In this document: one piece after another, positions 19,852 through 30,200 of the stretch
Numbering within the stretch: the first letter of the stretch is position 1
Layout of the letters: every line of letters starts with the position of its first letter
Origin: Porphyridium purpureum
Taxonomy: Eukaryota; Rhodophyta; Bangiophyceae; Porphyridiales; Porphyridiaceae
Length of the DNA: 64,000 nucleotides
Assembly: GCA_008690995.1 (NCBI GenBank)
Contig: VRMN01000001.1
Coordinates: 3,224,001-3,288,000, forward strand
Direction of reading: 5' to 3'
Notes under the pieces: generated by a model
What the model was told of the DNA's origin: nothing
Databases searched by the model: none
The model's input: the letters and a program-made list of their open reading frames with translations, nothing else
Program-made: the position numbers and the translations under genes

Positions 19852-20466
19852 ATGCAGTGCTTGCGCGGGTTCTACCGCATTCTGACGCTCGAAGCTCCGC
19901 CGTCAAATGAGCCTCGAGGACGCAACGGCCCACCGGGTTCTCCGAGCCCGCCGCCCACTGTGGGGTTTTTGGTGCTGAGTACAGGCGAGCAGACAAAAGA
20001 GTTCGCAAGGACATACAAGCACTTGTTCGTGTATCCGAGCCTGTGGGGCCCGGAAGCAATCGAGCTCGACGCATGTATGCCCGCGTGCATCTACCCGAAT
20101 CATGTACTGCGAAGCGCCCAGGCCCACGCGCGAGCGCAAAGCGAGATTCCCACAAAATGCGTGATATGCATGGAGGACTTTCACGACCGCGACATTGTGC
20201 GTTCGATGCCATGTCACTGGTCCCATATCTTTCACTCGCTCTGCGTCGCGTCTTGGGTCTCTGCGTACGATAAGAGCTGTCCAGTCTGTCGGATAGACTT
20301 GCGCAGATTCAAGTATCCGCCGCCGCCGCCGCCGCCGCCGCATCTTGAGCAAGACGCACCAAGGCCTCGTGGGAATCATCGTCCGAAAGGGGAAGAAAAC
20401 ACTGCAGCCACGGGCGCCGGCCACTACTGCTTTCTCGATATTGACAGCGCGAGACACAAGGACTGA
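19852..20466 (+). CDS. RING-H2 finger protein, probable E3 ubiquitin ligase
   Basis: The 204-residue protein contains one RING-H2 domain at about residues 103-146: CVICMEDF, then PCHWSHIFHSLC, then SCPVC. The eight zinc ligands are C-x2-C, C-x3-H-x2-H-x2-C and C-x2-C, so the domain is complete; the C-x3-H spacing is slightly longer than the common C-x1-H. The segment before it is unfamiliar. After the finger comes a run of about ten prolines encoded by a CCG tract, then a charged tail. RING-H2 proteins pass ubiquitin from an E2 to substrates. No membrane segment is evident. The gene ends 50 bases before the convergent DUF2064 gene. Confidence 0.82.
   Translation: MQCLRGFYRILTLEAPPSNEPRGRNGPPGSPSPPPTVGFLVLSTGEQTKEFARTYKHLFVYPSLWGPEAIELDACMPACIYPNHVLRSAQAHARAQSEIPTKCVICMEDFHDRDIVRSMPCHWSHIFHSLCVASWVSAYDKSCPVCRIDLRRFKYPPPPPPPPHLEQDAPRPRGNHRPKGEENTAATGAGHYCFLDIDSARHKD
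20318..20340 (+). repeat. CCG trinucleotide tract inside the RING gene
   Basis: About eight CCG units encode a proline run directly after the RING finger. Confidence 0.8.
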
Positions 20467-20518
20467 ACAAACGTGCCATCAAATATTCATCGACAGGAAA
20501 GCAATGTATAGCATGAAA

Positions 20519-21190
20519 TCATGCAGAACTGGCGGCAGCTCGCCACACGTCCAGATCGTCAGGAGTGTCCACATCCGGTAACATTTCCAGGAGCATGACC
20601 TTTAGTGCCATGGCGCGCGCCTTTTCCATCGTGGCACAAAAAACCGTGCTTGTGCTCCACTGAATTCCTTCAAACACGTTTCTATGCAGCTCTTGCATGC
20701 CTAGTAAATAGTAGCCGCCGTCCTTTGCGGGCCCAATCACGAGGTCGGCTTGCTCGCTCTCGAGCGCATGAAATGCGGCAGAGATATGTTTTTCCGCGCA
20801 CAGACCAGGCGCATCGGTGCCCACTACAAGAACGTGCGTCTGGTGAAGGTCATTGAATGCCTTCCGAAACGACGTCGCCATTTTTGCCCCGAGGTCTACT
20901 CCCGGACCAGAGCGCTGCGCCCCGAACATAACCGCGCGGCCGGAATGGAAGAACGGTCGCAGCCACGTGTCAAACCACTCGTGCGCGTGGTCGGCATCCG
21001 CACTGGCGTACTCAATCATTACCGTGATCCGCGGATTGCACCGATCGACGCGGCGAATGCAGTGCTCTGCCATCTGCCTGCTAGTTTCCGCAGCGCCATC
21101 CGCGCCCAGCGCCGGGATTAGTCGCGTCTTGGCAAAGCCAGGTTTGGGCTGTTTGACATACACAATCACACACGCCCTGCTTGTCGCCAT
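20519..21190 (-). CDS. DUF2064 (GT-A fold) glycosyltransferase-like protein
   Basis: The 223-residue protein starts with ACVIVYVKQPKPGFAKTRLIPALG, the N-terminal signature of the DUF2064 / TIGR04282 family, a GT-A-like nucleotidyl- or glycosyltransferase fold. VLVVGTDAPGL is the equivalent of the metal-binding DxD region, and ADLVIGPAKDGGYYLLGM is the family's most conserved block. The start ATG is at 21190. The family is common in bacteria and known in some algae and protists; its reaction is not settled. It is convergent with the RING gene. Family call is strong. Confidence 0.85.
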   Translation of the reverse strand: MATSRACVIVYVKQPKPGFAKTRLIPALGADGAAETSRQMAEHCIRRVDRCNPRITVMIEYASADADHAHEWFDTWLRPFFHSGRAVMFGAQRSGPGVDLGAKMATSFRKAFNDLHQTHVLVVGTDAPGLCAEKHISAAFHALESEQADLVIGPAKDGGYYLLGMQELHRNVFEGIQWSTSTVFCATMEKARAMALKVMLLEMLPDVDTPDDLDVWRAAASSA

Positions 21191-22102
21191 GGATGATGTG
21201 CTGCTGCAAGAGTCGTAGTTTCCCTTTCAGACGACAATAATAACTCCTGCTGCATGAGGCAGCGGGTAAGAGGGAGGGCGCGAGAGCATGGCGAACGAAT
21301 GATGAAGCCGTGCATTTACAGAGCAGACCGCGGTCGAAGAAGGTCCCAACGCTGAAATGGATGCGGATTGAGAAGTGTAACTGGCCACCTAGAGGAATAG
21401 CAGGGTCGTGAAGTTCACGAGGCACTTCGTGAGCATTTTCCGATGACTTGGCATACGCAGCACGTCTACAGGCGGATCAGAGCATACATTTGGCTCGCGG
21501 CGGCCTCGCAAAAAGATTGGGCAATTTTGAGACCGCCTTGATACATGCCAAGTGATTGTATTTTCAAGGCGTACGTGATTCGGTAGACTTTCGGCGCCTA
21601 CGACAGGGCAAGAACGCTGATCCACGGCGACCCAGTCGGAAGCCCTGGTGACGTGACTGACCCGAAGCGTCTCATCCTAGGAGGACGGAGCAGCCAAAGG
21701 CCAAGCACGGGAGCTTTTCCCATCGCGATGGCGCAGTTGAGTGCGCATCGAGAACCTGTACAACTGTGCACGGAGAGTGAAGTACATCTATTCACAGAAT
21801 GGCATAAGAAATGTGATAATCCCGCGAACAGCCTTGAGAGAACAGGAAACGTTTCTCATGCGAGAGCCAAAGTCCAGCATTGAAATTTAAGAGCCGGCGG
21901 GTGGGATGCGCACGATTGTGCCGTCTCATTTTCATCAACTGCCCAGATGACACGGATGATACATGCACATCTACTCGCGAAAGAAAGGGTGTTCTGATCA
22001 ATCTGCGAAACCTACGCTCGCCCTCAAGGTGCATGCCTTCAAGCCAGATTTCGATGACCAGGCCAACAAAGCCTGTACGACCCGCACCAAAGCAACTGCA
22101 AG
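21191..22102. other. Intergenic region without a supported gene
   Basis: About 900 bases between two minus-strand genes. Short frames only. The part next to 21190 should hold the DUF2064 promoter; no GTAC-core word or clear TATA is visible. Confidence 0.4.
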
Positions 22103-24055
22103 TCAGCGCAATACGCCCTGCAAGAGCGCATGGTGTAGCAGCTCGATATCCTCTCGATTCAGCACCTGATGACGATTATTAAATTCTTCTCCTTGTGCCA
22201 ACGATGTTCGTGGCATCGAGCCACAGCGCACCAACACAGTAGCCCGGTATCTCTCTCCTTCTTCACCACTGTGCATCAATAAGCCCAGCTCATTCAGGCG
22301 CGCCGCGAGATGTCCGCGTAATTCTGCGTCAAACAGGAACGCAGGATTTTTGCATGGGCAGTGCCGCATAATTTGCGCGCATGCCTGCATCAAAAGCACT
22401 CCCAACGCACTATCGAGACGCTTTCCTGTGTCCTCATGCGGAGCCGATGGAACGGCGCTCCACAAAGCAGCAAAGAAGTCACGTATAGCGTCCACATCAG
22501 CATCGATCATACACGCATCGCTTCTCAATGACGCCAGGCGCTGGACGAGTGCGAAGAGAACATGTGAGATGCATTCTGGGTTGGCGAGGACCAGGTGCAT
22601 AGCCATGCCAACCGCGCGTTGCATCGTCGACTCGCGCAAGACAAATCGTGCAACGCAAACCATGCCCTCATAGCATGCATTGCTCGCATTTCTGGAGGTA
22701 GATACCTTTCCTCGCGTGGACCCGAGTAGCTCCTTGCAAGCAGAGCACGGTACGTCTCGGTCAGGTGATCTTGAAGTCAGTAGCGAGCACAAATGCTCCA
22801 GAAATCGCTGTTCCGCTGCCTGTTGGCCGGCGCGAGCAAGTCGTATGGTGTCCTTGATAAGCGCCACACCAAATTCTTTCTCTTTGTCTGACATACACAA
22901 AGTAAACGACAGGACCGCATCCATGGATGACGCCCGGCACAATTCCGACGCGTGCATATTTTCCAAGGCAGACTGCAAAAGATATCCGAACACGTATAGA
23001 GCCTCGTAGAGTGATGCGCTTGAGCAGCCGTAATAGAAGAGAGGTGTCACTAATCGCACGGCACGCGTCAGGTCTTCACAAACCCGTGAAGCACCACCTC
23101 CGGTCCTAAGCGCATGCATCATACAGAGCGGATGATCGAGAGCGTCTAGAATGCATCGCAAAGCATCTGGATAAAGACAAGACACTATTTGGCGTTCCAT
23201 GATGGCGTCAGGGCCACTCGGGCCCACAACCGAGCCTTGAAGCTCGAGAAGCAAGAGCGCCAGAGCCCAGCTCGCGCTCGGCTCACAAGGCTGGACATAT
23301 ATGCTTGAAAGGGAATCGCAAAATGAGAGCCTGCCAGCATCGTCTTTGCATGAAGTAAAGGCGACCGACAAGACGCACCGTGTACCCGAGCATGCCAACT
23401 TGATCATAAAGTCTTGTTGGTCTGGTGGCAACTCAGATACGGTTTCCACGAGTAGTCTGCGCAGCACCAGGACCACGGAAATCATCATATGATGCGTAAA
23501 ACTTCCCAGGCGATACCTCCCGCTTGCCACGGAGCGCATTGCCAGACTCCACATGCGCGCCACGGCCTCTGTCCAGACCAGTTGCTGCCGAAGGATACGG
23601 ATATGCTTTACGGTATCAAGTTCAACTAGCTGGCAAAATGCAGCTGTCAACGAGTGCATGTTGTGTGCTGACACCTGCATCATGCAAGCAAGAAGACCGG
23701 TGTGGCTTTCACCTCCAGACGGGTTCACAAGTTCGGCAAACGAGACAAGCGCCTTCCACGTCGACCCCACCAGCGCGACATGCAACTCATTGCTACAATC
23801 ACGCCACTTCGCGGCAGTAACCACCTCACACAGACTCGCACAGGCGGCCGCGTCCAATGGCGGCTGTGGCTGTGATATACAGCTGAGCGCCTCGGCCAAA
23901 AGCTGTCGAGCCAGTTTGGCGTGCGCCTTATCGAGCCGCTCCGAGTGTTCCAGTAGCCGCGCGCCGCACTGCAGCGATGCGCGCCATGGTCGCTGGTCAA
24001 GCTTGGTGCCCACCAACTCTGTCAACGTCTCCAGCAAACATGCGTCCCCTTCCAT
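22103..24055 (-). CDS. Unrecognised 650-residue helical protein
   Basis: A single frame of 650 codons with ATG at 24055. The composition is Leu/Ala/Cys/Ser-rich with long amphipathic helices and repeated hydrophobic blocks, for example SWALALLLLELQG and ALYVFGYLLQSALENM, consistent with an alpha-solenoid (ARM/HEAT-like) fold such as an importin or DNA-repair scaffold. I find no catalytic motif and no signal peptide. The C-terminal VLNREDIELLHHALLQGVLR is a clean end. Codon use resembles its neighbours. The 3' end of UTP20 lies about 200 bases upstream on the same strand. The reading frame is very likely a real gene; I do not recognise its family. Confidence 0.7.
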   Translation of the reverse strand: MEGDACLLETLTELVGTKLDQRPWRASLQCGARLLEHSERLDKAHAKLARQLLAEALSCISQPQPPLDAAACASLCEVVTAAKWRDCSNELHVALVGSTWKALVSFAELVNPSGGESHTGLLACMMQVSAHNMHSLTAAFCQLVELDTVKHIRILRQQLVWTEAVARMWSLAMRSVASGRYRLGSFTHHMMISVVLVLRRLLVETVSELPPDQQDFMIKLACSGTRCVLSVAFTSCKDDAGRLSFCDSLSSIYVQPCEPSASWALALLLLELQGSVVGPSGPDAIMERQIVSCLYPDALRCILDALDHPLCMMHALRTGGGASRVCEDLTRAVRLVTPLFYYGCSSASLYEALYVFGYLLQSALENMHASELCRASSMDAVLSFTLCMSDKEKEFGVALIKDTIRLARAGQQAAEQRFLEHLCSLLTSRSPDRDVPCSACKELLGSTRGKVSTSRNASNACYEGMVCVARFVLRESTMQRAVGMAMHLVLANPECISHVLFALVQRLASLRSDACMIDADVDAIRDFFAALWSAVPSAPHEDTGKRLDSALGVLLMQACAQIMRHCPCKNPAFLFDAELRGHLAARLNELGLLMHSGEEGERYRATVLVRCGSMPRTSLAQGEEFNNRHQVLNREDIELLHHALLQGVLR

Positions 24056-24261
24056 CGTTCGCCTCAGTTCCCATCGTAGCAGCAGCGGCGTGCGAAATGC
24101 TCGACTTTTCGCACGTGTTTCGTTGTTTAATTTTCTTCAAGAAAGTGACATTGGCACGTCAAGATGTGTATCGGTTGTCCCGTTCTGGGCACGAGGGGAT
24201 GGATGCTTTGTGACAGAGAGAAGATTACAGCACGCTGAATCAAAAGCCAACCTGTCTACCT

Positions 24262-27200
24262 CTACTCGTTCTCCAACGGGTTGAAAGATGCCTTGGAGAA
24301 CTTGACGCCGCCGTGCACCGCGCGCCGGGTCTCCGACGCTGCTCGCCGCTTCTCCTTCTTGTGCTGCAGCTTGGACCGTTTACGCCGAGCCGCGAGCTCG
24401 GGATGCGCTGCAGCTTCTACTGCGCGCCGTCGTTTGCGCTCGCGACGATGAGCTTCCGCGCGTCGTTGCTCTGCTGCGTAGAGACCGAAAAAGTCTGGCA
24501 CTGAATCTTGCATCCATTCTTGCATCATCCGTGCCACGTGCACCATGGCCGTCTGCGCCGCGGGCGGAGCTGTGGAGGACGCTTCGCCAGTAACAACGGT
24601 GCCACCATTTCCCATCACTTCTCTCTCTGCGGCGTCGTGCTCGTGCGTGCAGTAGTATACTGCGCGCGCCAACACTGAATGAAAAGGAGCCAAGACGCTG
24701 GCATCCAACCACGTACACACGGTCAGCAAGCATCGCATCGCTACGGCGCGGCGCATAAAGGCAGACTCTTTCGCCGTGCCAACCCGACAAGCGATACCGG
24801 CGAGTCGATTGATCAGCCAGCGCAGGGCGACATTCACGCACGAGATCCCAGATTCATTTTCAAAGTCGCCAGCGTCGTCGACGTCCCAGGTCTCGTCAGT
24901 GCGCGACTGTCCATTCTCGTTTGCAAGCCCCGCGGGGCGACCCACACTAGGGTCTGCCGTTACCAAAACAGCAATTAACCCCAACGCTTCAACCACACTC
25001 TCTGCATAGCTTTCCTCCTCCCTTCCTTCTAGAAGCTCTACCAGGTTGCAGAGGGACTTCAACAGCTCCCGAATGCAACCTGGGTGGGCACTCAAATATC
25101 GAGCGTCACGTAAGTAGTCACAGCTCGGCAAAACGCCTGACGAACGCACAAAGGTGGCCAAATGAGCATGCAAAAGTCGGCACCGCACCGACTGAGCCTT
25201 TGAGGGCCACAGGTGCGCGTCGCGCGCCTCAGCGAGATACGCCCACAAATCTACGAGCTCAGTATCGTCGTACCACGTCAGACCGGAATTTTCTGTTTCA
25301 CAAATGGCATGAACGGCATCCAAAGCAGCTTGAAGTAAAGGCCACGACACGCTGCGATCCTTTTTCTGTACTTTTAAAGCAGCCAGGGCGAGCGAGAGTA
25401 GGACGCGCTGGGTTTTCCTGCCTAAAGGGCGCTTCGAATGCACCGCATCCCCCGCCAAGTATCGCGTCACGCTTGCAGCGACCAGTTTCAAATTTTCAGA
25501 TCTTCCTCCCCACCATGTCCGCGTCATTTGCTGCATGACTTCAAAAACACGGTCGGACACCTTCACGGCAAGTCTTACCAAGACGTTTCCGGACGTTGTA
25601 CGGACAATCTCGTCTTCATCCGAGGTGAGCGCAGAAGCAAGAGGCAAGAACAGGTACTCGCCTTCTTGGTCTAGTAATGCTGCGGGGAAATTCCGGATCA
25701 TCCCATCCAGTAATGTAAGCGCCGACATGCGGCCTTCTGCGTACGCGAACTCTAGCTGTTTCACAATAAACGCAAAATGGTACCGAACTTTACCCTCGCT
25801 GAGCGGGTAATGCAAAAGAAATTGCAACAAGATGTCATTCGCACTAACACGCATCGCCACATTCTGTGATGACACAGAGCGCTTCAGCAGCATATCCGCA
25901 ATGTCGTACACAAGAGGCAACATTATCACGCGAGATACAATGCCTTTGAAGAGTGCCATTGCGGCCTGGACCGCTTCACGCGAGAAAGACCCACCGCTGC
26001 CTGAAAGGATTTCGTGCACGATCGCCAGGAGCGCTTTGACGCGAGAGTTCTGAACCGCGCCAGAGGTGTCTGTGAACAGAACTCCACCAAAACGAAGGCA
26101 GGCTACATGCAATGTGAGGAGGTCGCCACTACCTGCCGTCTGGCCTGAAGCAACGCTGGTCTGAGACAAAATTAGAATAAGCGACTCGGCAAATGCATCT
26201 GCAAGCTTATCTTTCCCTCGAACGCGCGGCGCCTTGAGAAGACGACTAGATACACGCAGAGCCTCCAGCGTAAGCTCATCGTGTCGAGATTTCAGAGCAG
26301 GTAGCACGAGCTCGAGAAACGGATCCAGCAAAGTCAATGAAGCCTCCCCAGTTGCAGCAGGGGTTTCTGCATTATCATAAGATCCTGTTTTCTGCTGATT
26401 CTGCGCCTTGCTGCTATCGTGCGATTTGATCACTTCTTTGGCCAGGAACGCGTTCAGCAGCTGAAGCGCAAACAAGACAACAAGAAATTCGTTTCCGTAC
26501 TTGTTTTGGACAACGCTACCGTTCTCGTGCTCTTCTCCGCGCAGCGCCGCAGGCGTGTACTTTAGGAGGAGCGTGTGAACAAAGCGAATGGCATCGTTCT
26601 CACAAACGCTCTTATTCGCCGCGATCCCAACAACAAGACGTCTCATGAGTTCCATCAGCCTGCGTCTTTCCTTTGTGCTCGCCACACGCTCGGCGAGCTC
26701 TGCTAGTGGCCTCAGCAGGCCCGCCACTGACTCCGCAAAATCAATCTGGCGCGCAAGGCACTCTATTACGTCAGACATTTTCTTAAGTGCAGATTCTTTC
26801 GCGCTCTTCCGTGCAAAAGCCTCGTCAAATGCATCATCATCAAGTGTTTCTAGATGCCCAATCACGCACTTCAAACACGAATCTACGGCACCATCCACCA
26901 AAAGCTGCGAATGCTCTCCGCCGTCCTTCTGCTTGTCAGCGGCGGCGGCCACGACGCCTTTTAAAATATAAGCATGACACTCCAGCGACCGATAGCGGCG
27001 GAACCCTTCGCGTGGAATTTGTTCAAAGATTTGATCCATGACGAAACCGAAATACCGGGAGCCAAGCTGCAAACAAACACGCAACACGGCCTGTTTGGCA
27101 GCCTCACACGTACGGATGTCGCCTGAGTGGAGTCCATTCATCAGTTGGGCGGCCAGTACAGGTACTACCAAATCCCGCTGATGCTCAGTTATCTGTGTAC

Positions 27201-30200
27201 AGAGACGCGCCGCAGCCGCGGCAAATGCCGGCTGGAAATGATCTGCTGTTCGCTGGCTTTTGGATTGTGCAAAGATTTTTGAGACCAGCGTGGGAATGCA
27301 TCGGTTCGCCAAAAATTCGTCTACTTTGTCTGTGGACCCAGACTCGCTCTCAGTCTCTTTGCCGCCGACTTCATCTTCATTTGCAGTCTCGGATTCCCGC
27401 TTGAATCCATTCGCGACAGCGACCAAAAGCTGATTGTAGACGAATACAGAGCGATGGTCATGGGCATGATTCAAGTGCGAGGTTTCCTCTGCCGCCCTGC
27501 GCTGGCTCTCACACATCCGAAGAGCCATCACAAACACACGCCGAAACTGTGTCCACGACAGGTACTGCACAATATTCTGCACCATATCCATGCAAGCGCT
27601 GAATACATCCTCTGCGCCTGCGGTTTGTACCTGTCCTTGTCCCTGCCGCAACACACGGGCATAACTGGCGGCATAGCTGTGAGCAAACGGAAGGAGAAAA
27701 ACGTGCACGAGGCTCCGCTGCGCAGCTGCTCTGCTTTCAGATTCTGCGGAGGGGTCCATGGCCGCCAAGCACACAGGCACGCGGCGCAAGGCTCGAGCGC
27801 GGCGATGAACTTGGATGTGCGCCACGTTCAAAAAGAAATCTGCTTCTGGCTCGTCAACACGCGTCAGCGGACGGAGCAGGTCGGCGGCGCGCGATAATCC
27901 CGGTACACTCTCCAGCACGCAAAACCGGAGAATACGAGCGATTTCGCCGCACGCCGTCGGCGACCCGACGCGCGAGATAAGAGCCCCGCGTAGCATCACG
28001 ATCAGCTCGTTCAATGAACGCGCACTGCCACTGCTAGTAGCGGCCAGGCAATCAGCATAGTGCTCAAGGAACCGCGCGGCGCTACCGCGGCTAGCCAGGT
28101 CACCGTCCAAAACGCAGCGGAGCGCAGTTTGCGCGACAACCTTCAAGGAAGCCAACGAGAGCCATGGGCCAATCAGACCGGCCAACACTGTGCCCTGAAC
28201 AGGGATTTGGTTTAGAGATTGATCCTCAACGAAAACGGGGGTCACAGATGTCTCCTTTTCTTGCTGCAACAGCTCCGGCATCCGCTGCTGTCGCTGTCGA
28301 AACTCTTGAAGGCAATGACTGAGTTCAGAAAAAAGCTCGACACTGGCGCCGTCACTTTCAAATACACATTTGTACAGGGCCTCCGTGATGACGAGAGAAG
28401 CCTTTTTGGTCGCGGCATTGGGCTCGTCTAACTGGGATACCATCATGAGCACCTCCATAATTCCATTTCGCAACTCGAAGTCTTCAGAGACGGCCTTGAA
28501 TGCGAACAAGGGTACCAGAACGTCATACAATGAAACCAGAGCCGAACAAGCATCCTCTGACAGTTCGCCTTTGCGATCCTCGGTACACGTTGCCACTTTG
28601 CGGCCTTTCAGCATCAGCGAGCATGCGAGCAAGCTCTGAACAACCAAGGCACGCACTTTGGTGTTCGATTCGCCTTTCCATCCGCCAAGCGCGTGGCGGC
28701 TGTTCACCGCATCGTCATCTCCGCCCGTGCAATAGAATCGCACTATCTCACATAAATGTTGGAACGGCTCCAGGGAAAACTGCGCGGCAAGAAACGCGAA
28801 TTCATGATTCCAAATCCTCAAAACATGCAAAAGAGTCGGACTCGCCTGGACAAATGCTCGCTTTGAGTGGGAGTGCACGGCTTGCTTGCAAAAAATCCGA
28901 ACACGACTATGCACAAAATGCGTCATAGCGTGTAACAAGTCGGCATTTTCCTGATTATGCTCCTGAACGCGCAGCGCATGATCCTGCGCAAGTGCGTCTA
29001 GTATACGCAAAACAGGATCCATTAATGCGTCGGAAAACTGCTGCTCTTCATCTCCAGTGTACAGATATAGTGCTTTCACAAGTAAGCCCATCATATCACC
29101 CGTGTCGCAGAAGAAAAGCCTGCGCATTGCCAGATTGGGACTGCTTGCAACTGCTGAAATTACACAAAGCAAGGCAGGAGCCGCCGCTCCGCTAATTTGA
29201 ATGACGTCAAAAGGTGCGCGCATGCTGTATAGCACCGGTTTTACCAAGTGCTCGATCCCGATCGGCCGAAGTTCAACCGCCTCCACGAGTCGCCGTGCTG
29301 CCTGAGATCGCACTTCTTTGATGAGCTTGCTCGTCGATGACTCCGACGTCAATGCGGAGATCAACACTTGTCCAACTATCTCGACACAATGCTGCCAATG
29401 ATGAAGTGACAACTGCATTCCCAGTCGCCCAATCACACCTTCTAGTGCGTTCAATATACCTAGTTGCACTCTATAATTCGGGAGAGCGTTTGTCGTGCCG
29501 CAATCCGGGCGTACAAGCGGCTCCAGAATCAGCTCGATCAGCGTGTGAAGCCCGGATTCTGGCAAACAGGACCCGAAAAATGTGAAGCAAAGCATCCGCC
29601 GCGCCTTTTGCTCATGCCCACTCCCACTACCGCCACCATGCTTACTGCCGCCACCCTGCATTTTCCCGAACAAAAGCCGAATGACCGTATGCATCCATAA
29701 ATCATCGAGCTCTGCGCGCGCCTGCTCTTCCGATTTTCTTGCAATGAGAAGGGTAAGTTCTTCTCGGAATGTGTCGTCATCAGCGAGTCGAAGCAATGAT
29801 TCCTTGTCCTGCTCGAGTGACCTAGACCGGCTGCGGAATAGGCACTTGAGCGCCGCAAGCTGCACCTTGTCGTTCGGGATGCTCAGCCCTTCAAGTAGTG
29901 CTTGCCGCGCCACTGCTTCAAGTCTACCATTGAATGCGATTGAGCGCAGGCCGCCTAACTGCTGCCCCAGCCCAAAGAGTTCGGCCAAGAGAACGTCGGC
30001 TCCTTTTCCCCGCAGCATGAGTCGCTGGGGTGGAAGCAAAATATTGCTTTTGTCTGTCTCGGCGATTGCGCTTGTCTCTGCGCGGGATGCAGCGCTTCTC
30101 ACGCCCATCTGACAGGCTTTGAGGATCAAGTCTGACCAAACAAATTCAATGTTGCGCTTGGCAAAGTCAAGAAGCTCTTTGTTCAAAGCTTTTCCGACCT

